A program made the translations under genes and the position numbers. A stretch of 64,000 nt of DNA, taken from NCBI GenBank assembly GCA_009602735.1, contig WELA01003638.1:598189-662188 (forward strand). Reading direction: 5' to 3'. Below are positions 35,601-47,699 of this stretch, piece by piece (position 1 is the first letter of the stretch; every line of letters begins with the position of its first letter). The notes below the pieces were generated by a model. The model saw nothing but the letters and a program-made list of their open reading frames with translations, was not told where the DNA came from and did not search any database. This stretch comes from Mesotaenium endlicherianum (lineage: Eukaryota > Streptophyta > Zygnematophyceae > Zygnematales > Mesotaeniaceae).

Positions 35601-37087
35601 CATTCATTTAAATGATTTTGCACATGTGAGTATATTGACATAATACTTATATAGTGATATATGCAATAAATCAAATAAACTATGAACTGATCCATTACAA
35701 TCTCCCCAACTTAAATTGTTGTCGCCTCGACAACACTCAATATGCAATTCATGAATGTAGTACACTTCAATTCACTTGGTGAAGCAAAGCAAGCATACCA
35801 AACATAAGCGTGATACATTCACGTGCCAATGCAAATAAAAATTGATTACAGCACCACTGTCATGCGAGCAAGATTGACTCCTCAATCAACAACCAAAGAC
35901 ATGCATCAACTTCACTGTCCACCCAATAGCCCTTCCAGTCGAAAGACAAATAGAGCACACCACATCATGCAATCATCATGACATTGAGATCAGACAGCCC
36001 CCTTTTGAGGTCAAAGGATGAAAGAATGTTATCAAAGCTCAGCCTACTCTACTAAGCTTGCTCCCCTTCTCTTGGTTTTCAACTCCAGCCTTGCTCACAC
36101 TTTGAAAGCTGCTCACAAGCCATTTCATATAAATTAAGTACTTGCTGAAAATCAAACGTACTGAATCAAATGGAAGGTCAACAACTTTGATGGCAGCTAA
36201 TGCCCTTGCAAAGTTAGTAGCATCGAATTAATAAATCCAAATATATTTTAGATTTTAATTATATTTTTCTAGCACACAAAGTTTAGAGAAACATATGGTT
36301 TTAAGCATTGTACAGTGCACCTTCGTCAACTCACTGTGTCTAGCATAATTGCAACTCAATTCTAATATATATTAATATATTTCCTCAATTAGCGCGTACG
36401 CTTGCTCCAGTGATATACAGCAACCCATAGTTTCCACCAGTCATTCACTGATGATCCTGATATTGATGCAATATATAGGATGAAACAGTGTATGACTCAG
36501 TGGGAAAGTGTCACGTTGAAATGAATTATCTTACCAATAGGGGATTAAATAATTAACAAAGATCCCTAGGCCAACAAGTAAATTTTATAGTGTTTTCTAG
36601 TTAACTTATTAATTAGCAAAAGACTCTAAAAGTAGCATTGTAATACTTGACAATCAAATGCAAGAAAACTAGCATCAATCATGCAATTAGCAAACTCATA
36701 CACAAGCAAGGTAAGAAGCAATTCGTGTAACGGTTTGCAGCCTTGGATTCAGATGTCCTCTCAGTAAGATGTACAGAGAGTTGACCTCAATTTCAAATGC
36801 CAAACTCGAGAGTATAACCTAGCCTATGCACGTGGAATGAGCTTATTGTTCAACGGCAAGTGCAATGGCACCGTCTACCCTGGAGTTAACCACGTCAATA
36901 GGACCTCAGCTAACCAAATCCACAGCTATCTCCCATCATCCCAAATCCCCATCCACCCAAGGGTGTTACTTGGCCACTCATCTAGCATATCACACTTAGA
37001 TGCATACTAGGCACTTCACAGATACCAAGTACGTCAGTCAGCTGGCTGTCAAAGAATGTATCAACAAGCTAACCTATGGTGGACTTT
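35600..37087 (-). mobile_element. Element E: old Ty3/gypsy remnant, B-related LTRs
   Basis: The right part, 36517-37087, is an LTR fragment beginning TGAAATGAAT and following the LTR of element B for most of its length with many differences. On the left, an LTR end with the adjoining inner sequence (about 35660-35750, containing TTGTTGTCGCCTCGACAAC) matches the inner edge of the 3' LTR of B. Only about 0.8 kb of internal DNA remains and no gag or pol is recognisable. It is broken and heavily decayed, and is the oldest member of the nest because element C lies in its LTR. Confidence 0.5.
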
Positions 37088-37295
37088 TGTAATGAATTAA
37101 TGTATTGGTAAATATAATATTCATTTCAATATAATGCTTAATTAAGTTCAGTCTGCTGAACTTCAATATACATTAAGTCTGGTGGACTATTTAATAATAT
37201 TCAGTACAATGACTCACCCGAGGGCAGTAGGCTAAAGTCAACTTAGGTCAGCTTGCTGACACATTCTTTGACAGTCAGTTGACTTCTGTGCTCAG

Positions 37296-37798
37296 TGTAG
37301 TGAAACAGATAGATAAAGTACTTAGTAAAACAGAATACTTTATCTATTCAAGACAAGGATCTTTGAACACAAGTGGTAGCTTCTTGAAAGAGAGATGGCT
37401 TCTTGAAAGTTAATATATTTCTGGATTTTGGCAAGTACAAGAGTGATTCTGGAATGTCTTTCTATGTTCTAGCTCTTGTTTATATACTTGCTACATAAGT
37501 AATTTCTAGGAAGGTGTATGTTGATGTGTTGGCACCCAACACATCCCAAAACTTGCCACCTCTTTCTAGAATAATGTACACATGTCCTTTTGACCTAAAA
37601 ATGGCACATTTGACTTTTGCCACATGGAGTTCTTCTAGGTCTTTCCTCTAACTTCGAAAATGCCTTGGAAGGTTCAAAGGACATGAACCAAGTTACTAGA
37701 GTACCTATTCACACTTGACTCCACACAATACTACTCCAAATATATTTGAAAACATTAAAATATATGCAAACTAATATATAATAACTCAAATCACTACA
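37296..37798 (-). repeat. Element A 3' LTR
   Basis: 503 bp with TG...CA ends (TGTAGTG...CACTACA, giving 6-bp inverted ends TGTAGT/ACTACA). Differs from the other LTR of A at two sites. Confidence 0.95.
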
Positions 37799-38567
37799 TC
37801 ACCCCCCCGATAGAAAAAGCGACGTCTCGGCGCGTCAAGTCAGGTCTTACACATGTGGAGCAAACTAGTCAACAGTTTCAAGTCAGATGCCACACATGTG
37901 AAGAGGACTAGTCAAAGGCGCCAAGTCAGGTGCTACACATGTAAGGTAGACTAGGCAAGGTCGTAGGTGGTGTGACCTTATTGGCTAGCCTACTCCTTAA
38001 TGATAAAGAAAATTGTACAAGTTGGCCCAGAATCTGCCACGAACTCAAAAATTCATAGCGGCCACAGAACTGCTCCAAATCTGAAAATTCGAGTGCCAGA
38101 CGGACCGCGTCGGAGAACTCTACCGGGTCACCAAATTTGAGAGCATTCTCATTTCTGGAGTGTCGTTGAGAGCTGAGAGAGTAGGCACTCCTCCAAATCT
38201 GTGCAGAAACTTCTGAAAATCATAAGTCCTTCTATACTTCTCCAAATTCTGCAAACTAAGTCTCAAACTGGGCGCTGTAAGATGTTCTACCAGAGTCTTG
38301 AGTTTCAGAGCATTCCAAGTTCAGGGGAGGGCACAATGTCAGAAGGCATATTCTGCCCTAACAATGCCAGCAGCCTGACCCCCTTCTACTTAGAGCATCA
38401 TATCTCTCTCACCAGTGCTCCAAATTGAGCAAACTTGGACTCTAAATGACCGGCTACTCATGGACTACAGCCAGGTAAATTTTCAGAATTTATTATGCAG
38501 AGACCTATTACCAGTAGCAGTTTTAGTTTTCTGTCCAGAAACTGCGAGAAGAGAAGAGTGTCTAATG

Positions 38568-41500
38568 TCAATTTTTCCTCTTTCTTGTTCTTGCAGGCTG
38601 CCTCCAAGGGGTCTTCTGCTGCTTCTTGATGGTGGCAGGCTGCCTCCCTGAAGTCTTCGGGCTTCTAGTAGAGAGACTTGGGGCTGGTCCAAGATGGGGG
38701 TTGGCGGCATGGAAGCGCTTCAACTTTCTCTGAACTTTGTCAAGGTAGTGCGCCGCCACCCAACTATTCTCCGAATCTGGATATCCTTTCCACTTGATCA
38801 AGTATTGCTGCTGTCTCCTGAAATTTCTCATAGCCACTATGTCTTCCACTTCGTACTCCAAATGATCATCCACTATTGTTGGGGCTGGTGGGGTTGTCAC
38901 ACGTCCTGGGAACTTGTTGTCGGGTTGCACATATGGCTTGAAGAGGGAAGCGTGGAATACGGGGTCGATGTGCATAGTCTGGGGAAGTTCTAGCTTGAAA
39001 GTTACGGGGTTGACTTGCTGGATAGTCTTGAAGGGTCCCAAATACTTGGGAGAGAACTTGCTGCCGGCAGGCCTGTTGTTCAGGGAAATGTTCTTGGATG
39101 ATAGTAACACGTTGTCACCCACTCGGTACGTAATTTCTCTTCTGGATCTGTTCGCCACTCTTGCTTGAGCATCTTGCGCGTGTTGTAGAGCTTTCTTCGC
39201 TGCTGTAAGGGCTGCTTCTAATGTCTCCATAAAATCTGTGGCTGCAGGTACTTCATCATGGCCAGCCGTGAAGCTCAGTGGCGTGGTCGGATGGAAGCCA
39301 TAGTTGAGGAAGAATGGGGACTCTTGGGTAGAGGCCTGCGTAGTGTTGTTGTAGGCAAACTCGAGGGGGGTCAAGTACATGTCCCAGTCTTGCTCGAGGG
39401 TAGACACGTAGGCCTTTAGAGAGGTCTTTAGGGTACGATTCATACGCTCGGTTTGCCCATCTGATTGTGGGTGGTAGGCAGTAGACATATCCAGCGATGT
39501 ACCCAAGTTCTTGAAGAGATTTTTCCAGAAATGGCTTGTGAATCTTGGATCTCTATCTGACACAATTCTTGATGGTAGTCCATGGAGTCGGAAGATGTTG
39601 TCAAAGATGAGTCTTGCAAGTTGTGGTGCTGTAGCCTTAGTCGTCGTGGGAATAAAATGAGCCATCTTGGTAAGTCTGTCCACCACCGTGAGTATTGCAT
39701 TATGGCCTCGAGGTGTCACGGGCAAGTCCACGATAAGGTCCATTGAGATGTCCGTCCATTGTCTTTCGGGGATTGGTAGTGGTTGGAGGAGTCCTCCCGC
39801 CTTTTGCGATGATGGCTTGATTCTTTGGCATGTGTCACAGCTCCTGCAGTACTCCTTGACTTGCTTAGACATGCCTGGCCAACAATAAGTCCTAGCTAGA
39901 ACGCCCGTGGTCCTTAGGATTCCAAAGTGTCCTCCAAGAGGGTTGTCGTGTGCTTCTCGTAGAAGCAAGAGCCGGAGGTCTATGTCATTAGGAACACATC
40001 TCTGGCCCGTATCTTGCCTCACCCAATAATTGCCTTCTTGCTTCTTGCATGGGTCCAAGGCTGCTTCTCCGTTCTTGTAGTAAGGGTCTCTTTCATAGGC
40101 GGCTGAAAATCGAGCTTCCAGATCTGTCTTCAGGGATACCATCACTGCATTTAATTGCAGTCTTGAGAGGGGGTCAGCCGGGTTTGTCTTGCCGGGCTGG
40201 TACTGAATCGTGATGTTGTATTGTTGCAAGTATCCGCTCCATCTTGCTTGTCTCCTTGAGAGATACGGCTGCGTTTGGAGGTGCTTTAACGCCTCGTGGT
40301 CCGTGGTGACCAGTACTTTGCGTCCTTCAACGTAGCAGCGCCAAACCTTCAAGGCATGTACAATCGCCAATGCCTCTCGCTCCGTGGTTGTATAATTTTG
40401 CTCGGCTGGATTTAGCTTCCTTGACTCGTAGGCGATGGGCTGCAGTCCCTTGCCTTGGTCTTGAAGCAGGATTGCTCCTATTGCATAGGAAGATGCATCG
40501 GTGATGACGTGGAAGGGCCAATCTGGGTTTGGACTTGGGAGTGTGAGCACCGGGGATGTGGTCAATCTTCGCTTTAACTCTTGAAATGCCTCTTCCTCTT
40601 TCTCGGTCCATGTATATAGCCTGTCCTTCTTGAGTAGATCTGTCAGGGGGGCTGCTATGTGCGAGAAGCCTTGGATGAATTTTCTGTACCAATTGGCAAA
40701 TCCCAAGAATGACTGGAGTTCTTTCTTGGTCGTGGGGGTTGGCCATTCCTCCACCACCGTGGTCTTCTTGGGGTCTATCTTGATGCCATCAGCAGTCACG
40801 TGGAGACCTAGGAACTCCACTTCTTGTTTGGCAAACTCGCATTTTGACTCCTTCGCAAACAGCTTGTTTTGCTTCAATACTTCAAGGACTTCTTTCAAGT
40901 GTCTCGCATGCTCTTCAAGGGTCTTGCTGTAGATAAGGATGTCATCGATGAATACCACCACAAATCTGTCCAACATGGGCTGAAATATGGTGTTCATCAT
41001 AGTCATGAAAGTTGCTGGCGCGTTGGTGAGTCCAAATGGCAGGACCATGAACTCAAAATGTCCATATCTTGTCCTGAATGCCGTCTTCTCTATGTCCGGT
41101 TCTGCGATGCGAATCTGGTGGTAGCCGCTCCGTAAGTCAATCTTCGTGAAGTACTTGGCTCCAACCAGCCGGTCCATGAGCTCATCCATGCGCGGCAGCG
41201 GGTATCGATTCTTGATGGTGATCTTGTTGAGGGCGCGATAGTCCACACACATCCTCAAGGTACCATCTTTCTTCTTGACAAATAGCACCGGGGCTCCAAA
41301 TGGCGACTTGCTAGGTCGAATGAAGCCATGCTCCAGTAGCTCCTTGATTTGCTTCTTGACTTCGTCTAGCTCCGTGTATGACATTTTGAACGTAGGCCGA
41401 GAGATGGGCTTGCTTCCGGGCTCCAACTCTATCTTGTGGTCTACGAATCTTTTGGGGGGTAGGCCCTTGGGCAATTCCGGGGAGAACACTTCTTTGTAGT

Positions 41501-42233
41501 CCTCTAAGACTTCTTGTATCTCCTTGGGAACGGGGCTGCCTTCTTGACTCTCGATGTCTTTCTTGATGTCTTTTGGCGTGATCAAGGCCAAAAGAAGCTC
41601 GTGTCCCTTCCTCACAAGTCTCTTGAGTTGGAGGGCGGACAATAGTATCTCGTGTGCCGGCTTCTGGATGTCTTGGGTCTGGATATTCTGGATTGCGCGC
41701 AAAATACAGATTCTTGAAGTGATGTCATTCTTGATCTTGATAGTACCGGTCCTCCAATCAACTTGGGGGTTGTGCTTGGTCAACCAAGGCGTCCCTAGGA
41801 TGACGTCGTACTTGCCCAATTGCATGGGGGAGAACACTACTCTATCCTTGAAGGACTTGATAGAGAGTGCCAAGGGGTACGTCTTCTTGGAAGGGGTAGT
41901 ATAGGAGAATCCATCGGGCATCATAATCTCCTCGTCGTGGTCAAGAGTTCGCATAGTAATACCGTGCTTGGTGGCAAAATCTGCAGCAATGAAGTTGCCT
42001 TGAGCTCCGCTATCCACCAAGATGTGGACCTTCTCTCCTCCAAGGTAACCTCTCAAACTCATTGGGGCTGGAACGTCGTCTTCAACGGGGGTCTCCACCT
42101 CACTTGGCGTGTTGCCTTCTCGTGAAGTGGGTCTTGGGGTGGTAGGCTCCTGGCCTACCGGCGCTGTCCGTTTTTTGACAACTTTTTGGGGCATGAAAGT
42201 GCACGATGGCCCTTTTCCTTGCAATAAAAGCAT
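38568..42233 (-). CDS. Element A pol polyprotein (PR-RT-RH-IN-chromodomain)
   Basis: About 1220 residues. Protease motif [11 protein letters not shown] lies near residues 72-82. RT has [17 protein letters not shown] and the active site [11 protein letters not shown]. RNase H has [17 protein letters not shown]. Integrase has an HHCC zinc-binding region ([18 protein letters not shown]) and the DDE core (DPRFTSHFW). The C-terminus is a chromodomain ([15 protein letters not shown]), which in chromoviruses directs insertion to methylated-histone chromatin. Pol overlaps the end of gag in another frame, an arrangement in which the family is known to use ribosomal frameshifting. Open throughout. Confidence 0.95.
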   Translation of the reverse strand: MLLLQGKGPSCTFMPQKVVKKRTAPVGQEPTTPRPTSREGNTPSEVETPVEDDVPAPMSLRGYLGGEKVHILVDSGAQGNFIAADFATKHGITMRTLDHDEEIMMPDGFSYTTPSKKTYPLALSIKSFKDRVVFSPMQLGKYDVILGTPWLTKHNPQVDWRTGTIKIKNDITSRICILRAIQNIQTQDIQKPAHEILLSALQLKRLVRKGHELLLALITPKDIKKDIESQEGSPVPKEIQEVLEDYKEVFSPELPKGLPPKRFVDHKIELEPGSKPISRPTFKMSYTELDEVKKQIKELLEHGFIRPSKSPFGAPVLFVKKKDGTLRMCVDYRALNKITIKNRYPLPRMDELMDRLVGAKYFTKIDLRSGYHQIRIAEPDIEKTAFRTRYGHFEFMVLPFGLTNAPATFMTMMNTIFQPMLDRFVVVFIDDILIYSKTLEEHARHLKEVLEVLKQNKLFAKESKCEFAKQEVEFLGLHVTADGIKIDPKKTTVVEEWPTPTTKKELQSFLGFANWYRKFIQGFSHIAAPLTDLLKKDRLYTWTEKEEEAFQELKRRLTTSPVLTLPSPNPDWPFHVITDASSYAIGAILLQDQGKGLQPIAYESRKLNPAEQNYTTTEREALAIVHALKVWRCYVEGRKVLVTTDHEALKHLQTQPYLSRRQARWSGYLQQYNITIQYQPGKTNPADPLSRLQLNAVMVSLKTDLEARFSAAYERDPYYKNGEAALDPCKKQEGNYWVRQDTGQRCVPNDIDLRLLLLREAHDNPLGGHFGILRTTGVLARTYCWPGMSKQVKEYCRSCDTCQRIKPSSQKAGGLLQPLPIPERQWTDISMDLIVDLPVTPRGHNAILTVVDRLTKMAHFIPTTTKATAPQLARLIFDNIFRLHGLPSRIVSDRDPRFTSHFWKNLFKNLGTSLDMSTAYHPQSDGQTERMNRTLKTSLKAYVSTLEQDWDMYLTPLEFAYNNTTQASTQESPFFLNYGFHPTTPLSFTAGHDEVPAATDFMETLEAALTAAKKALQHAQDAQARVANRSRREITYRVGDNVLLSSKNISLNNRPAGSKFSPKYLGPFKTIQQVNPVTFKLELPQTMHIDPVFHASLFKPYVQPDNKFPGRVTTPPAPTIVDDHLEYEVEDIVAMRNFRRQQQYLIKWKGYPDSENSWVAAHYLDKVQRKLKRFHAANPHLGPAPSLSTRSPKTSGRQPATIKKQQKTPWRQPARTRKRKN

Positions 42234-43435
42234 AGTCCAGCCGTCATGAGAGCTTCTTTTTCAGCCGGGGAGAGTCTTGCTTTCACTCCTTGCTGGTTTC
42301 TTGCATCATAAGTGTCATTGGAGGGTCTTCCACTCTTCCGGGCAGCCGCGGGGTCCCTTTTAATAACTCCGATTTCCATGGGTGTGGGTCCAGATTCGGA
42401 TGTGGAAGGGGCTGCGTACACCCGCGTCGTCGGTACCCGTGAAGATGAAGGCACGGAGTGCTTGAAATCCAAGGTATCCACCTTTTGGGCCACTTCAATG
42501 ATCTTTGAGAAGTCCGTCAAGTCGCGTAACTCCACTTCCTTTGCCACCTTGGGTTTGAGGCCAAAGATGTAGCGGTCAATCTTCTCCTCGAGAGACATGT
42601 TGGGGATCTCAAGAGTGAGGGCGTGAAATCTGGATGTATACTCTTGAACGGACGTCGTTTGCTTGAGATGGTGGAGCTTTCCTCGGGCAATCTTCTCCGC
42701 ATTGATGGGCATGAATTGCTTCTTGAGGGCCTCACGAAAATCTGCCCATCTTGCATATGATGGTGGGGGCTCTTGGCCGAGCATGGGGTGCGCCATAGCT
42801 TGATATATAGCCGCTTGATAGTTACGCCACCATGATGTTGCTGCTCCTCTAAGTAAGGTAACGGCAAAGGGAACGTAGTCCTCCTCGGGTACTTCAAGGA
42901 ATGCGAGGTACGTCTCCACTTGGTAGAGCCATAAATTCAGGTTGGCACCTTTCCCGGGGTTGAAAGTGTCGGGTTTGCCGGGCTTGATGAGTTTCCTTGC
43001 TCTCGTTGGCTCTTGTGGAGGCGCTTGAGCCGGGGCTGGATTTTGAGCATTGCTCGCAATAGGGGCAACCATGGCAGCCATAGCTTCTCTTGACGCTTGC
43101 ACGGTTGCTTCATAGGTGGCCAAGCCCACTTGGTTGTGGACGGTCATTAGGAAGGCTGCCCACTCATTTGCGGGAACTCCTTGTGGTGGGGTCAACTTTG
43201 CTATAGCGGCTGCCACGGGATTTGACGGTGCTCCTCCTTGTGGTGCTTCTTGTTGTTGGAGATTTCCTTGAGTAGGCTCTCCCATCGACGCTGGAGGAGG
43301 GTGTGCTCCTCCTTGTGGTGCTTCTTGTTGTTGCAGATTTTCTTGAGTGGGCTCTCCCATCGGCGCTGGAGGAGGGTGTCTTGGAGAGGAAGGGCTTCCT
43401 TCGAAAGCTTGCTGTTGGTCTTGAGGATCGGCCAT
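42155..43435 (-). CDS. Element A gag
   Basis: About 426 residues. A Pro/Gln-rich N-terminus carries a tandem repeat (units around PMGEPTQ and [11 protein letters not shown]). The retrotransposon Gag core spans roughly residues 150-290 ([37 protein letters not shown]), followed by a CCHC zinc knuckle ([14 protein letters not shown]). It forms the particle and binds the genomic RNA. It begins just inside the primer site. Confidence 0.93.
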   Translation of the reverse strand: MADPQDQQQAFEGSPSSPRHPPPAPMGEPTQENLQQQEAPQGGAHPPPASMGEPTQGNLQQQEAPQGGAPSNPVAAAIAKLTPPQGVPANEWAAFLMTVHNQVGLATYEATVQASREAMAAMVAPIASNAQNPAPAQAPPQEPTRARKLIKPGKPDTFNPGKGANLNLWLYQVETYLAFLEVPEEDYVPFAVTLLRGAATSWWRNYQAAIYQAMAHPMLGQEPPPSYARWADFREALKKQFMPINAEKIARGKLHHLKQTTSVQEYTSRFHALTLEIPNMSLEEKIDRYIFGLKPKVAKEVELRDLTDFSKIIEVAQKVDTLDFKHSVPSSSRVPTTRVYAAPSTSESGPTPMEIGVIKRDPAAARKSGRPSNDTYDARNQQGVKARLSPAEKEALMTAGLCFYCKEKGHRALSCPKKLSKNGQRR

Positions 43436-43459
43436 CTTCTTGTGCTACCAAAGTGCCTA

Positions 43460-43471
43460 GCTCCGATACCA
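43460..43471 (-). promoter_or_regulatory. Element A primer-binding site (initiator tRNA-Met type)
   Basis: On the minus strand TGGTATCGGAGC lies one base inside the 5' LTR. The usual plant initiator-Met site is TGGTATCAGAGC, which differs at one position. Element B has the same 12 bases with the same one-base spacing. Confidence 0.8.
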
Positions 43472-43472
43472 C

Positions 43473-43975
43473 TGTAGTGAAACAGATAGATAAAGTACTT
43501 AGTAAAACAGAATACTTTATCTATTCAAGACAAGGATCTTTGAACACAAGTGGTAGCTTCTTGAAAGAGAGATGGCTTCTTGAAAGTTAATATATTTCTG
43601 GATTTTGGCAAGTACAAGAGTGATTCTGGAATGTCTTTCTATGTTCTAGCTCTTGTTTATATACTTGCTACATAAGTAATTTCTAGGAAGGTGTATGTTG
43701 ATGTGTTGGCACCCAACACATCCCAAAACTTGCCACCTCTTTCTAGAATAATGTACACATGTCCTTTTGACCTAAAAATGGCACATCTGACTTTTGCCAC
43801 ATGGAGTTCTTCTAGGTCTTTCCTCTAACTTCGAAAATGCCTTGGAAGGTTCAAAGGACATGAACCAAGTTACTAGAGTACCTATTCACACTTGACTCCA
43901 CACAATACTACTCCAAATATATTTGAAAACATTAAAATATATGCTAACTAATATATAATAACTCAAATCACTACA
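43473..43975 (-). repeat. Element A 5' LTR
   Basis: 503 bp, nearly identical to the 3' copy. It should carry the promoter of the element on the minus strand. Confidence 0.95.
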
Positions 43976-45826
43976 CTCGGTATCAACAAATTGCCTAGTC
44001 ATGCATCTAAGTGTGATATACTAGATGAGTGGCCAAATGACATCCTTAAGATGGATGGCGATTCGGGATGATGGGAGATGGCTGTGGATTTGGTTAGCCG
44101 AGTTCCTATCGATGTGGTTAACTCCCGGATGGGCGGTGCCATCGCACTTGCCGTTGAACAGTAAACTTGTTCCAGGTACATATGCTAGGTGTTGCCCTCG
44201 AGTTCGGCATTTGGAAACAAGGCCAAATGTCTTCTAAACTGCTCAGTGATAAAGAAAAAGCTTGGGCCTGTCTGGGTTGGTCCATAATCCATGGTACATC
44301 AAGTCGGTCAGAATGCTTACAAATTGAACATGTCAGCGGAATACAAGGGCCATCCCGTAATTAATGTCTCCTTCCTAGAACCATACATTAACGATGACAC
44401 GCTGTTCACCCGTCGATTACCTGTTCAACTGGGACCGTCCCCCGCCATCCGAGATGGTGATTCTGAGGAGTATGAGGTGGATGAGATTTTGGAGGCTCGT
44501 TCCGTCTGTCGATCATCTAAATATGTCATGAAGTACCTGGTCAAATGGAAGGGGTAGGATGCATCTGGGGAATTATGGGAATTTGAGGACCATTTAGCCA
44601 AGGCAAAAGGGGCGTTGAAACGCTTCTGTTTTTTAGGAAGCTGGTAACTCACCCTAACTGTCATATCACTTGACAGGGACAAGTGACAAGAGGTCCAGAC
44701 TCCATTTAAGTTGGAGGGGAAAGTGACAAAAAATGACAATTAAAGTGACGGTTGTAACTGGCAGCCCACCTTACAAGTAAGTCAGAGGGAAGATGACACC
44801 TATTCGATAGTCAGGTTTCTGCGCTCACAAATATACTCTCACGTTGAACTGCACTTATACTCACCTCATCACAGTGTTACATTTTTGGAATACCTATGCT
44901 TCAAACTTGTCACTCTCACTCACTTATCTCGCAAGGTAAATTAGGCCTGGCTGTAACTACGTTCTTATCCATTATTCCCCTTCGTGTGTCCTGGACTCTC
45001 TTACTATACTAAATGAGATATTGCATAGGTGAGCAGGATGACCAAACAGAAGGCCAAACTTAAGAGGAAGAGAAAGGGTGACGAGGCTCGACAACAGTAT
45101 CAAGAATTCCAGGATGACATTGAAGCCACTTCACTTTCAGGACGGGAGGCAAAACGGCGACGACTAAAGAAGGAGGCCGAGAAGAAAAGGGAAGAGGAAG
45201 AAAGGGCAAGGAAAGAGGAGCAGGAATAGGAAGGCTGAGGAGGAAAGACTCAGAAAAGCCAAGCTGGACAAGAAGGTTGAGGCGAAAAGACTACGTAGAG
45301 CAAAAGAGAAACCAAAGAAGCAGCTGAAGAACTATTGCTACACAGTCTTGGGCAAGAGATTTGACCTGTTGCAGGAGGCACTGAAGTTTGCCCAGGAGAG
45401 CAGGGCACCAAAGCAAAGGGCAACCCTGCAAAAAGAGGGAGAGGGAGCTGTGGACAAGTATATTGAGATCCACACTTGACTTCTCGTGTACGATGACTAT
45501 GCCAGGATGGCAGGGTACACTGTCAAAACAGCCAAGGCCTTAACCATACAGCCCGAGGACCTACCAGTACCTGTACCAGGGATAGTAGGATCTCACTAGG
45601 TCATCAAGGATTCGGATGCTACAAGATAGCTGTAGAGATGTAATATCCTACCACAGGTTCAAGCCTATGTATAATGAGGTGGAGAGGAGGAGCTTCGAAT
45701 TATTGGCCAAGGAGTCCAGCCAACAAATGCTTTCAGCCCATTGCATCCCTGTACGCTGAAGAGGTCAGACTCGGCATTCTTCAAGCAGCCTACAGATTGG
45801 TGCTGGATGATCATGAACTTAGAGGA

Positions 45827-46202
45827 TGTAACGATCTGAGCCTTTTTGGGCGTATTTGGGACGTTTTCCCAATTACCTAAAACACGTTATACTACTTATG
45901 TCGTGCCTAACAGTGTCGGTCCCTCGGCACGTGCGTAGCCTTCTAGCACAAGTGCCTTCAGCCTGGTCGATGTGTCGGTGGCCCTCTTCACGTGTGGGCA
46001 AACATGGTCGATCGACCTTCGCACGTGTGTCAGTGACAAGCCTTACCAGGGTTAACCCATCCCTGGGCTCCTGAACTTGCACCATGCAACCATGACCAAC
46101 ACTCAGAGCAACGTTCTCCTTCACCCAGCTCTAACCATCTGCTTATCCTAAGACTTAGCAGAAAATATTAAAAATACTTGCCTTGCCTTAATTCCTCTTA
46201 CA
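45827..46202 (-). repeat. Element D 3' LTR
   Basis: About 376 bp with TGTAA...TTACA ends. It is preceded on the minus strand by a purine tract (AAAGGGAGGGG) typical of a plus-strand primer. The boundaries are inferred from one copy and the end motifs because the partner LTR is outside the window. Confidence 0.65.
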
Positions 46203-46249
46203 CCCCTCCCTTTCAGCTGAGACGTCCCTGCCTTTTCTGCTGAAAGCTA

Positions 46250-47520
46250 TTATTTTCCAGCCCTGCGGCTAGGGGGTTTAGGAAGGCAGTCACGACATTC
46301 CCATCGTCCTGCCATAATCTCTTCTTTGCCAATGCAGAAAATGTGCCAACGGGCACCACACTTATCGCAAGTTACCATTGCTTCCTGATCATCCAGCACT
46401 TTGCAGCTGGCACAAGGAGTGGCTGGCACCAATTCCTCGGGCACAACTCTAACCGTAGGATCAATATTTGGCAAATGGCATAGCGAGCAATTCTGCACGT
46501 GGTCTCTCATGGTTTTACCATCAGAACCTTCCAGTTCTAACTCACCATTGTCAAACGCATGTTTCACGCGTAAGATCACTACACCTGAACTGGTGTCGAT
46601 GGTGGTCTTGGTCTGGCGCTTGCGGTAGACGAAGTCTCCTTCTTGAATCTGCGTCATCTGCAAGCGATAAATCCCGTCTCGCGTCCTGGCGTAACGCTGC
46701 GTATCTCTTTTCTGCGCAATTTTCAGATTGTCCAGCGCAGCCGGCATCATGCGCTCAAATAACGCCTTACGGCGTACCATCACCTTTAGCAGTTCATCAG
46801 GGCTGTCCAAGTCTTTCACCTGTTCAATCTCCTGCTTGATGTTGCTGGGCACTACTGGACTTCTGCCAAACAGTATCTGATATGGCAAATAATTCGCCAA
46901 GGCAGCCTGCTTGCTAAATCCGTAACCCATAACCAGCCATGGCAAGGCCAGATCCCAGTCACGCTTGTCATGCTCAAGGCAAAACTTGCGCAAAGCAGAC
47001 TTAATGGTTTGCACCATCCTTTCTGCCAGACAATTTGCTTGCGGATGATATCTAGACGTAGTACGATGATCGATGAAGCAACTATCCAAGAGTTTCTGAA
47101 AAGACCCTTGGAACTCAGACCCTTGGTCTGTCAGCACTTCTGCTGGAGCTCCATGAAGAACAATCACACCATTGAGGAGCGCTTCCGCGGTCCCTAGACT
47201 CTCCTTAGCAGTCAGAGGCACAACCTCTATCCACTTAGAGAAATGCTCAATCATGACCATGATATACTTGTTACCTCTCTTAGACAGCGGTAGCTCACCT
47301 GCGAGATCGCAGCTCCAGCGGTAGCCTAGGCCCATGATTGGCAAAGGTTGCAAGTGTGGATGTTGCTGTGTAAAACCAGCCTTGACGCGATCACAGCTTT
47401 GGCAGGCCTTGATCACATCTTCACACTGCTGCTTCATGCCCCTCCACCAGTAACACAGCTCCAAAAGACTATACGTCTTCTTGACACCATAGTGTCCAGT
47501 GTTCTTGTGCATTTCCTGCA
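46250..47520 (-). CDS. Element D integrase region with C-terminal PHD finger
   Basis: The HHCC region (HKNTGHYGVKKTYS, CQSCDRVK) is followed by the DDE core (LTDQGSEFQGSFQKLL) and a beta-rich C-terminal domain (GDFVYRKRQT). The last 60 residues then have C-x2-C (CASC), C-x2-C (CDKC), H-x2-C (HIFC) and C-x2-C (CRDC), with a Trp-His and a final Trp-Glu, the spacing of a PHD finger. PHD fingers commonly read the N-terminal tail of histone H3. Elements A and B have a chromodomain at the same place. The function here (target-site choice) is inferred. Confidence 0.85.
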
Positions 47521-47699
47521 CAAGAGCTCGTCTTCTGATGGGTTATGGCACTAACTTCTCCTGACCAGTTTCTTCAATTTTGAAGAGGTTGTTGCGTTTC
47601 CAACAAAACCTTTTAGCTCGATGGCTTACCTGGTCCTTCTCCTTCACTGATAGCCCTTCCAAGTGAGTTCCCGTCTTCAGCCAGTGCATAGTAGCTTGA

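Larger units (their letters stand above)
37296..43975 (-). mobile_element. Element A: Ty3/gypsy chromovirus, looks whole
   Basis: A 6.68-kb element with 503-bp LTRs, gag, and a pol in the order protease, RT, RNase H, integrase, chromodomain. The flanks read CTCAG on the left and CTCGG on the right, a probable 5-bp target duplication with one mismatch. It has a primer site next to the 5' LTR and a purine-rich tract (complement of 37799-37815) next to the 3' LTR. The two LTRs differ at only two positions by eye, so insertion was recent. It looks whole, with no obvious breaks. It sits inside the LTR of element C. Confidence 0.95.
37088..45826 (+). mobile_element. Element C: decayed Ty3/gypsy chromovirus, B family, split by element A
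   Basis: The LTR starts TGTAATGAAT at 37088, is interrupted by element A (37296-43975), and continues to about 44235. Next come a pol 3' portion with chromodomain (about 44280-44640) and a region homologous to the third gene of element B (about 45000-45820), where element D is inserted. Most of gag and pol is absent. It is broken, with many small interruptions and a large loss. It is the same family as B but on the opposite strand. Divergence from B is high, so it is clearly older than A, B and D. Confidence 0.75.

Noticed and set aside
38201-42125. Plus-strand open frames of 70-116 codons within elements A, B and D
   Set aside because: They are antisense shadows of the gag and pol frames and have no recognisable domains.
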